A DNA stretch of 6,724 bases. It comes from Deltaproteobacteria bacterium (GTDB taxonomy: Bacteria; Desulfobacterota; Binatia; Bin18). The DNA lies in the NCBI GenBank assembly GCA_016200595.1, contig JACQEL010000870.1:1-6724 (forward strand), given 5' to 3'. Below are positions 1 through 5,290 of this stretch, piece by piece. Both the position numbers and the translations under genes were made by a program. The notes below the pieces were generated by a model. The model ran no database searches. It was not told the origin of the DNA and was given only the letters and a program-made list of their open reading frames with translations. How positions within the stretch are numbered: the first letter of the stretch is position 1; each line of letters opens with the position of its first letter.

Positions 1-785
1 AACTGGTACGTCAGCCCTTCCACAGCCGGCGGTCGATGCTCTCGGTTGCCATACACCGACGTGCGGTGGTGACGAGGATAGAGTTTGAAGTAGGGGCTAT
101 GGCTGTAGGGATTACTTTTTCCAGTGAAGGAATCAGGCACCGAGTGTTTATGCAGAAACGCGACATGGAAAGCTTCTTGAAAACCATCCTTGAGGATCTT
201 CCAGTTGGCGTTGACCTCGGTCGTCCACCGATAACAGGTGGCGGAGAGTTGGGCGAAGGGATAGCCGCTCAGCTCCGTGCCGAACTCGCCGAGGAATTCT
301 TGCAGGCTTTCTTCGGGACGTGGGTTGAGGTGGATAAAGAGGAAGCCCTCCCAAGTGTCGGCCGCGACCGGCGTGAGGCCCAGGGTCTCTTTCTTGAGGT
401 CAAAGAAACTCTCTTCATCTGGCACGAAGGTGAGCTGCCCCTGCAGATTATAGGTCCACCCGTGGAATTTGCAGGCAAACATCCGACATGATCCGCCTTG
501 GTCCCAGGCCAGTTTGTTGCTGCGATGGGAACACACGTTGTGAAAGGCCCGGATGCGGCCGTCCTTGCCGCGGACGACGACAATCGAGGTATTGCAGATC
601 GGCAGATCCTTGACGAGATAATCCCCCGGTTTCGGGATCTCCTCCTCTCGGCCGACGTTGAGCCACATGCGGTGGAAGATCCGCTCCCGTTCCAGCGCAA
701 AGTACTCCGGCGAGATGTAGGGTTCAATCGACACCGGCCCGGTGCCTAGCTCGGGATACTGCGCATGCCACTTGGTGTTTGCCAT
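1..785 (-). CDS. Rieske [2Fe-2S] ring-hydroxylating oxygenase, alpha subunit (partial, C-terminus beyond left edge)
   Basis: Oxygenase component of a Rieske non-haem iron system. It would take electrons from a separate reductase or ferredoxin (none visible here) and hydroxylate an aromatic or similar substrate in the cytoplasm. The reading frame is open from the ATG at 785 to the window edge, giving 261 full codons. Rieske cluster ligands follow C-x-H-x17-C-x2-H: C85, H87, C105, H108, with the typical HGWTY stretch after them. The catalytic domain begins around residue 190 with N-W-K (194-196). The mononuclear iron site shows E204-x2-H207-x4-H212, with D200 just before. The third iron ligand, usually an Asp near residue 360, is off the window. 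Family members are about 400-460 residues, so roughly a third is missing. The ATG is preceded by AGGAG with 7-base spacing. The substrate cannot be predicted. The toxin gene ends 28 bases upstream on the same strand, so co-transcription is possible. Confidence 0.93.
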   Translation of the reverse strand, partial: MANTKWHAQYPELGTGPVSIEPYISPEYFALERERIFHRMWLNVGREEEIPKPGDYLVKDLPICNTSIVVVRGKDGRIRAFHNVCSHRSNKLAWDQGGSCRMFACKFHGWTYNLQGQLTFVPDEESFFDLKKETLGLTPVAADTWEGFLFIHLNPRPEESLQEFLGEFGTELSGYPFAQLSATCYRWTTEVNANWKILKDGFQEAFHVAFLHKHSVPDSFTGKSNPYSHSPYFKLYPRHHRTSVYGNREHRPPAVEGLTYQ

Positions 786-792
786 CACGGTT

Positions 793-797
793 CTCCT
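793..797 (-). promoter_or_regulatory. Ribosome binding site of the Rieske oxygenase gene
   Basis: AGGAG on the minus strand, 7 bases before the ATG at 785. It decides for this ATG over a GTG immediately upstream (786-788), for which the spacing would be only 4 bases. Confidence 0.7.
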
Positions 798-800
798 ATT

Positions 801-813
801 TTCACTATGTGAA
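801..813. promoter_or_regulatory. Small perfect palindrome TTCAC-TAT-GTGAA between toxin stop and oxygenase RBS
   Basis: Two 5-base arms with a 3-base centre lie in the 28-base gap between the toxin stop codon (814-816) and the Rieske oxygenase Shine-Dalgarno (793-797). The position would suit an operator half-site or a small regulatory element. Five-base arms are too short for a stable terminator and no T-run follows on the minus strand. A chance palindrome of this size is quite possible, and no convincing -35/-10 pair was found next to it. Confidence 0.25.
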
Positions 814-1164
814 CTATAGCGGGAGAAAGCGAATTTGATTGATCCATTCCTCCGCTTCCGTGGTGAACCAGATGAGGAGGAGATCCGCTATCGCAGTAGC
901 GACAGGAAGATGTTGCGAGACGATAAGGAGACCAGGGCTTGGTGTGTGCGCAATAAACTCAGCGAAATGTCTTGGCATAGTTTTCTGATCATGCGAGACC
1001 AGCACACGCCCTTCTCTAGCCGCTATAGTTAAGACCTCCGGGTCTTTCAAGCCAGTGAGACCCGCCGCCTCCGCTGTGAGGAAGTCGATACGTGGTTCAC
1101 GGCGGATCGTTGCCAGTAAAATAATCAGGTTTAGATCCGCATCAGCCTGAAACCGTATCGTCAT
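814..1164 (-). CDS. DUF5615 PIN-like toxin of a type II toxin-antitoxin pair
   Basis: A 116-residue protein matching the DUF5615 (COG4634) family, small PIN-like nucleases treated as the toxin partner of DUF433 proteins (VapC45-like). The expected role is metal-dependent RNA cleavage when the antitoxin is lost. The acidic residues expected in a PIN-like site are present: D8 in the first strand (R-F-Q-A-D-A-D-L), D41 in L-K-D-P-E, and D59 in V-L-V-S-H-D. The motif K-T-M-P-R-H-F follows, as is typical of the family. The frame is open further upstream to an ATG at 1305, but that would overlap the antitoxin gene by about 160 bases. The inner ATG at 1164 begins at the family's usual M-x-I-R-F start and has AGGG 8 bases upstream, so I chose it. 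It overlaps the antitoxin by 23 bases, which fits translational coupling. Activity is inferred, not shown. Confidence 0.85.
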   Translation of the reverse strand: MTIRFQADADLNLIILLATIRREPRIDFLTAEAAGLTGLKDPEVLTIAAREGRVLVSHDQKTMPRHFAEFIAHTPSPGLLIVSQHLPVATAIADLLLIWFTTEAEEWINQIRFLPL

Positions 1165-1477
1165 GAACTGTGCCCTGGTGCTGTCGTCGGGCGTCAGCCA
1201 ACTTCTGATAAAACATAGGATCTGCTTCACGTGCGGCCTGGCGAAGAGCAGCGAACTCTGCTCGCCCCTGTTCCAAGTACGTATCGATTTCAGCTCGATG
1301 AGCAAGATAGAAGGCGATCGCTCCGTAGACCTGCTCCAGGGTTAGCAACGGAAACGACTGGGCAATGCTTTCTGCTGTTTGCCCTTGCAAAAAGGCGTAG
1401 ACAACAGAGTCTAGGGAGATACGCGTACCGGTGATCCAATACCCGTCGTCCCGGTTTTCAACATATTGTTCGCTCAT
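1142..1477 (-). CDS. DUF433 antitoxin, cognate to the downstream DUF5615 toxin
   Basis: A 111-residue protein with a DUF433 (COG2442) helix-turn-helix region. The hallmark G-T-R-I (17-20) comes first, then G-Q-T-A-E-S-I and F-P-L-L-T-L-E-Q-V-Y-G-A-I-A-F-Y-L (about 32-58). In this family that part binds DNA and the C-terminal portion, here about residues 60-111 and rich in charge and Ala, binds and blocks the toxin. Such pairs usually repress their own promoter. The frame extends upstream to an ATG at 1540. The internal ATG at 1477 is preferred because GGGGAG lies 9 bases before it and the family starts near here; the extra 21 residues have no family resemblance. The gene lies 110 bases after the cyclase regulator stop and overlaps the toxin gene. 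Confidence 0.85.
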   Translation of the reverse strand: MSEQYVENRDDGYWITGTRISLDSVVYAFLQGQTAESIAQSFPLLTLEQVYGAIAFYLAHRAEIDTYLEQGRAEFAALRQAAREADPMFYQKLADARRQHQGTVHDDTVSG

Positions 1478-1486
1478 ATCAGTCTT

Positions 1487-1492
1487 CTCCCC
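1487..1492 (-). promoter_or_regulatory. Ribosome binding site of the DUF433 antitoxin gene
   Basis: GGGGAG on the minus strand, 9 bases before the ATG at 1477. It favours this start over the in-frame ATG at 1540. Confidence 0.6.
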
Positions 1493-1587
1493 TGGAAACA
1501 AAAAACATCTTAGCATGTACCATCTTTGCTGAGCAGACAATATACCAAGGATGCCTTCGGGGAAGGGTAGAGGAGGGAGATTCTTCG

Positions 1588-4500
1588 TCAGTCCAGTTCC
1601 TCTAGCAATGCCTTGGCCTCTTGCAAGTCCTTCGTGTCAAACCCTTCGGTGAACCAGCCGTAGGTCTCCGCCAGCATCTGCCGAGCCTGGGCTTGCTTGC
1701 CCTGCTGTTGCCACAGCCGGCTCAGGCCCATTACGGCTCGCAGCTCTAGGGACTTCGCTTGCTGGTTTCTGGCAATCTCAATGGCTTTCCAGAAACATTC
1801 TTCCGCTTCTTTTGTAGGGTGGGCATCGCCCACCATTCCTGCCTCAGTGATGTTTACATTTTGGTGGGCAGTGCCCACCCTACTTTTTTCTTGGCTTGTC
1901 TGCGACTTGTCCGAGACGTGTTTGAGACGTGTTTGAGACTGCAGCGTTAGCGCTCCTTTCAGCCGATAGACTTCGGCCTCGAAGAGGTGTGCCCCCGTTT
2001 GGTCAATCACCTTTAACGCTTCAGTCAACACTTTCAACCCTTCTTCTTCCTGTCCCACCTGTGCGTATGCCTCGGCGAGCAGAGCAAGAGACTGAGGTCG
2101 ATACAGCTCCATGCCCATGGCCTGGTAGGCCGCCATCCCCTGGTGAATCTGGGCAATCCCTTCCGTATCCGGCCGTCGTTGAGTGAGTGCCCAGCCGCGG
2201 AAGGTCTCGGCCCGCGCGACCCAAAAGGGAAACCCTTGCTCCTGTGCGAACCGAATCGCCGCCTCTGCCTGTTCCTGTACTAGGCTTTCCTCGCGATGGA
2301 GCTGGTGCTGGGTAGCGATATTACACAGCGCCCAGGCCACGCTGAAGGGATGAGAGAGTTCCTGCGCTAAGGTGAGCGCCTGGCGAATTCGCTCACTCGC
2401 TTGGTCCGGATAGCCTAAATACCACAAGGCTGTTGCAGTCTGAGAGAGGCACGCTACTCCAGGATCTTGTACAGTGCGGACGAAAAAGGCTCGTACCTGT
2501 TGAGGATCATAGGCGGCAGTGCCCTGTTCGAGATGAGTGCGGGCAGACGCTATCTCTCCGGAGAATAACAAGGTCTCCCCGAGCCCATAGGACGCCCACA
2601 CGAGTAGAATAGGGACCTGGAAACGTTGGGCAAATTCCAGATATTGCTCAGCCAGCGTGCGCGCTGTGTGGAGTTCGCCTCGGACAAAATAAAACCCGCG
2701 CAACTGCGGCAAGGCTTGGAACAGCTGCGGCGTCTCGCCGACTTGCTGACACAATTCCTGTACGCGGACTTGAATCGCCGCTACTTCTGGCGCGCCATAG
2801 CCCTTCGTCGCCATCAATACCTGACCAAGGAGTATCTGCAGCGTTAGCTCCTGCTGAAGATGTTCAGCGCTCGTGGGCAAGATCTGTAGTAAAGCTAAGC
2901 CTTCCTTGATGTGGCTAGCCGCCTCGATATTTGCCGAGCGCTCGGCGGCTCTGACACCAGCCTGCTGCCAGTAGGGAAGCGCCTCTTCCTTGAGCCCCGC
3001 CTCGGTATAGTGATGAGCCAGTAGTTCTGGTTGGGTCTCGACTGTCTCAGCAAACTGCTCTACTAACACCTGGGCAATCTGCTGATGCAACTGCTGGCGG
3101 CGGCTCTTCAGCAACGATTGATAAGCCGTATCCTGAATCAGGGCATGCTTGAAGAGATAGGTGGCCTGCGGTGGCAGGCCGTGTTGATAGATTAGCTCCG
3201 CCTCCACTAGCTGCCGCAGCCCCTGCTGCAACAGCGCCTCATCCAACCGGGAGACGGCATGAAGGAGGTCGTAGCTAAACTCGCGACCTAGCACGGCTCC
3301 CACTTGCGCAATCTCTCGGATGGGGGCGAGTCGATCTAAGCGCGCCATCAACGAATCCTGCAAAGTGGAGGGAATCGCCAGCGGCGGGATAAGCGTACCG
3401 CTGTGCGTCCCTACATAACGGCCATCTTCTTCTCGCAACAAGCCCGACTCCACCACCATTTTGGTCAACTCTTCCACAAAGAGAGGGACCCCATCGGTCT
3501 TGTGTACGATCTGTTGCACGACCTCGGGAGGTAAGGCTTTGCCGCCGGTCACCTGCTCCACCATCGCTTCCACGTGTGGCCGGCCTAAGCGACTGAGCGT
3601 GAGTTGAGCGATATGCGAATGCGGTCGCCACGGCGGGGTGAAGTCGGGCCGAAAGGTCAGGAGCGTCAACAGCCGGGCGGTGGGCACCTGAGTAAGGACA
3701 AGAGTGAGAACCTCTAGGGTAGAGGGATCGGCCCAATGCAGATCTTCCCAGGCGCTGTACACGGCTGCCCGCTCCGCTTCTTCGACAATCCAGGCCACTA
3801 ACGCTTCTTGAGTCTTCTGCTTCTGTTTCTGGGGACTGAGCGTCAGGGGAGGAGTCCCCTCTGGCTGCGGCAGTGAGAGTAGGGCAGCTAAGAGGGGTAG
3901 GGTATCAGCCTGAGGGAAACGGTATTGAGCAAGCGTCTGTTGAAGTTTGGCCAGCTTGGCGTGGGGCGTAGCATGCGGGGCAAACTGTAAGAGCCGCTGC
4001 AGATGCTCGATGATGGGATGGAAGGCACTATTCTGATGATAGGCTGAGCAGTGAAACTCGATACGGGTTGCACCTTCGGTGCTGACGTACTCTTTGAGTG
4101 CCTGCACGAGACGGGATTTACCAATGCCCGGCTCACCGCTGAGCAGCACGACCTGGCCTTCACCGGCCTTGGCCTGCTCCCAGCGTCGCCGCAGCAGTCC
4201 TAGTTCCTCGTCGCGCCCGACTAGTGGCGTCAGGCCTTTACTGACCGCCGCTTCAAAGCGGCTCTGCGCCTCGCTTTCTCTGACGACCCGATACACTGCC
4301 AGCGGCGTGGAGATACCCTTGAGGGTCTGTGGCCCCAGGTCTTGGCACTCAAACAAGCCGGCCACCAACCGCTGGGTAGCTGCACTGAGCACCACGGTGT
4401 CGGGCTCGGCTAAGCCCTGCAGCCGTGCAGCAATGTTGGGGGTCTCGCCCAAGGCTAACTGTTCATGCTTGCCTCCACCACCCATCTCGCCCACAACCAC

Positions 4501-5193
4501 TACCCCGGTGTGCATACCGATGCGGACTTTAAGCGGGGCTGCATTCCTCACCTTGGCCCCCTCACCCTGGCCCTCTCCCACCAGGGGAGAGGGAACCTCG
4601 TGCCCGGTGTGCAGAGGATGTTGCAGGGCCGTTATGATTCCCAATCCCGCCCGCACCGCGCGCTGCGCATCGTCCTCGTGCGCCACTGGATAGCCAAAAT
4701 AGACCAGCAATCCATCGCCCAGATACTGCGCAATATGCCCTTCGAAGCGATCAATGACCTCGGCACTTGCCTGTTGATAAGCGCGCACTACCTTCCGCAG
4801 CTCTTCGGGGTCGAGTCGCTCGGAGAGCGCAGTAGACCCTACCAAGTCACAAAACATCACCGTGAGCTGCCGGCGCTCGCCTTCATTGCCAGGGGTTAGC
4901 GTCTGGAGTTGAGAGTCTGGAGTCCGCAGGCCGGAGTCCGAGGTTTGCGGAATGGAAGACTGAGAGGAACTGGCAGCTAGCAACTGGTCACTGGCCACTG
5001 AAGCAACACCCGTCCACACCAAAATCTTGCCGCCCTCATCCTGGGCGACACGTCGTGCTTCAATAAGTTCTTCCTTGAGATCTGCGAGATAATCGTCGTC
5101 AAGGTCAAACTCACGCTTGAGCGCGCGATACGACACCCGTCTCTGGCGCTGGAGCCAGGTGACCACTTGTTCCACTACTTCGGAGAACTTCAT
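1588..5193 (-). CDS. Class III adenylate/guanylate cyclase - AAA ATPase - TPR regulator
   Basis: A large cytoplasmic signalling protein of 1201 residues with no signal peptide or membrane segment. Residues 1-62 form a small charged helical, winged-helix-like domain. Residues 63-103 are a low-complexity linker. Residues 105-305 are a class III cyclase domain: metal Asp D116 in M-F-C-D-L-V-G-S-T, second metal Asp D160 in L-G-D-G, and transition-state N253 and R257 in G-E-T-P-N-I-A-A-R-L. The purine-selecting pair appears to be Q156 and E250 rather than Lys and Asp. Residues 320-700 are a COG3899-type P-loop ATPase, with Walker A G-E-P-G-I-G-K-S (353-360) and Walker B E-D-L-H-W-A-D (483-489). 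TPR-like helices run from about 715 to 1085, a repeat-derived linker from 1086 to 1127, then a conserved tail (1131-1201). The layout resembles mammalian soluble adenylyl cyclase. The start ATG has GGGAAG 5 bases upstream. Repeat DNA is translated within residues 63-103, 201-214 and 1086-1127. Confidence 0.95.
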   Translation of the reverse strand: MKFSEVVEQVVTWLQRQRRVSYRALKREFDLDDDYLADLKEELIEARRVAQDEGGKILVWTGVASVASDQLLAASSSQSSIPQTSDSGLRTPDSQLQTLTPGNEGERRQLTVMFCDLVGSTALSERLDPEELRKVVRAYQQASAEVIDRFEGHIAQYLGDGLLVYFGYPVAHEDDAQRAVRAGLGIITALQHPLHTGHEVPSPLVGEGQGEGAKVRNAAPLKVRIGMHTGVVVVGEMGGGGKHEQLALGETPNIAARLQGLAEPDTVVLSAATQRLVAGLFECQDLGPQTLKGISTPLAVYRVVRESEAQSRFEAAVSKGLTPLVGRDEELGLLRRRWEQAKAGEGQVVLLSGEPGIGKSRLVQALKEYVSTEGATRIEFHCSAYHQNSAFHPIIEHLQRLLQFAPHATPHAKLAKLQQTLAQYRFPQADTLPLLAALLSLPQPEGTPPLTLSPQKQKQKTQEALVAWIVEEAERAAVYSAWEDLHWADPSTLEVLTLVLTQVPTARLLTLLTFRPDFTPPWRPHSHIAQLTLSRLGRPHVEAMVEQVTGGKALPPEVVQQIVHKTDGVPLFVEELTKMVVESGLLREEDGRYVGTHSGTLIPPLAIPSTLQDSLMARLDRLAPIREIAQVGAVLGREFSYDLLHAVSRLDEALLQQGLRQLVEAELIYQHGLPPQATYLFKHALIQDTAYQSLLKSRRQQLHQQIAQVLVEQFAETVETQPELLAHHYTEAGLKEEALPYWQQAGVRAAERSANIEAASHIKEGLALLQILPTSAEHLQQELTLQILLGQVLMATKGYGAPEVAAIQVRVQELCQQVGETPQLFQALPQLRGFYFVRGELHTARTLAEQYLEFAQRFQVPILLVWASYGLGETLLFSGEIASARTHLEQGTAAYDPQQVRAFFVRTVQDPGVACLSQTATALWYLGYPDQASERIRQALTLAQELSHPFSVAWALCNIATQHQLHREESLVQEQAEAAIRFAQEQGFPFWVARAETFRGWALTQRRPDTEGIAQIHQGMAAYQAMGMELYRPQSLALLAEAYAQVGQEEEGLKVLTEALKVIDQTGAHLFEAEVYRLKGALTLQSQTRLKHVSDKSQTSQEKSRVGTAHQNVNITEAGMVGDAHPTKEAEECFWKAIEIARNQQAKSLELRAVMGLSRLWQQQGKQAQARQMLAETYGWFTEGFDTKDLQEAKALLEELD
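1814..1883. repeat. 70-base compound palindrome (REP-like), translated inside the cyclase regulator
   Basis: Two 21-base halves (1814-1834 and 1863-1883) are inverted copies of each other with 19 of 21 positions matching, separated by 28 bases. Each half is itself a hairpin: GGTGGGC-ATC-GCCCACC and GGTGGGC-AGT-GCCCACC. The outer ends are GTAGGG and CCCTAC, flanked by T-runs on both sides. The structure resembles non-autonomous REP/BIME-type elements; no transposase is visible. Read on the minus strand it gives residues about 1105-1127 of the regulator (V-G-T-A-H and V-G-D-A-H-P-T being the two halves) without breaking the frame. Confidence 0.85.
1913..1939. repeat. 11-base tandem repeat, about 2.5 copies
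   Basis: Unit GAGACGTGTTT occurs at 1913-1923 and 1924-1934, with a partial copy GAGAC at 1935-1939. More degenerate related sequence lies on the left (1897-1912). It encodes part of the linker before the C-terminal tail of the cyclase regulator. The unit length is not a multiple of three, so gain or loss of one unit would shift the frame. Confidence 0.7.
4551..4593. repeat. REP-like palindromic repeat inserted in frame in the cyclase domain
   Basis: A 9-base perfect stem, CCCTCTCCC (4571-4579) and GGGAGAGGG (4585-4593), encloses a 5-base loop. It is preceded by the characteristic lead CCCCCTCACCCTGG (4557-4570). This CCCTCACCC...CCCTCTCCC...GGGGAGAGGG pattern is a familiar dispersed repeat in many bacterial genomes. 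On the minus strand it encodes P-S-P-L-V-G-E-G-Q-G-E-G (residues 201-212), placed in the loop before the L-K-V-R-I-G-M-H-T-G strand of the cyclase. Confidence 0.8.
4901..4941. repeat. Degenerate GGAGTC-rich repeat in the linker before the cyclase domain
   Basis: It contains GTCTGGAGTT, AGTCTGGAGTCC and CCGGAGTCCG as variants of one motif. It encodes a linker with S-D-S-G-L-R-T-P-D-S-Q-L-Q-T (about residues 85-98). On the minus strand a 28-base part of it matches the plus strand of the repeat at 5561-5587 at 23 of 28 positions by my alignment, so both belong to one family in opposite orientation. Confidence 0.65.
4969..5000. repeat. Degenerate ACTGG-rich repeat in the same linker
   Basis: AACTGG occurs at 4969-4974 and 4983-4988, followed by CACTGGCCACTG. 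It encodes about residues 65-75 of the cyclase regulator (V-A-S-D-Q-L-L-A-A-S). Together with the repeat at 4901-4941 it makes most of the roughly 40-residue linker between the N-terminal domain and the cyclase domain. Confidence 0.45.
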
Positions 5194-5242
5194 TGACGCT
5201 TCCCGTTAGCCTCTCACCTTCTCGACCCCTTCTCAGTTTGTT

Positions 5243-5273
5243 TACATAGAGACTTTCTCGACTGTACGGTAAA
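5243..5273 (-). promoter_or_regulatory. Possible promoter of the cyclase regulator gene, overlapped by an inverted repeat
   Basis: In the 97-base gap between the two regulators, the minus strand shows TTTACC (5268-5273) and TATGTA (5243-5248) with a 19-base spacer, longer than the ideal 17. An inverted repeat GTTTAC (5240-5245) / GTAAAC (5269-5274) overlaps both boxes, which would suit an operator. Both matches are weak, and the gene could instead be read through from its upstream neighbour. Confidence 0.25.
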
Positions 5274-5290
5274 CGTCGGCACGGCCAGTG

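Noticed and set aside
121..240. Suspected frameshift in the oxygenase at the N-W-K-I-L-K-D motif
   Set aside because: Re-reading the junction of the sequence lines showed four T bases in the coding strand (GGTTTTCAA), which keeps the frame and gives the expected D-G-F-Q-E-A-F-H motif. The gene is intact up to the edge.
36..491. 151-codon plus-strand open frame
   Set aside because: It lies antisense to the Rieske oxygenase, whose minus-strand frame carries clear cluster and iron-site motifs. The plus-strand product has no recognisable domain.
1554..1566. Hairpin CCTTC-GGG-GAAGG after the cyclase regulator, as a terminator
   Set aside because: The stem is only 5 bases and no T-run follows on the minus strand, so it does not look like an intrinsic terminator.
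1478..1587. Promoter for the toxin-antitoxin pair
   Set aside because: TATATT and TAAGAT boxes can be found on the minus strand, but none has a convincing -35 partner at proper spacing. A promoter is likely somewhere in this 110-base gap, but I cannot place it.
4079..4899. Plus-strand open frames of 204 and 144 codons
   Set aside because: Both are antisense to the cyclase/ATPase coding region with its Walker and cyclase motifs. Their sequences are compositional shadows rich in Ser, Pro and Arg.
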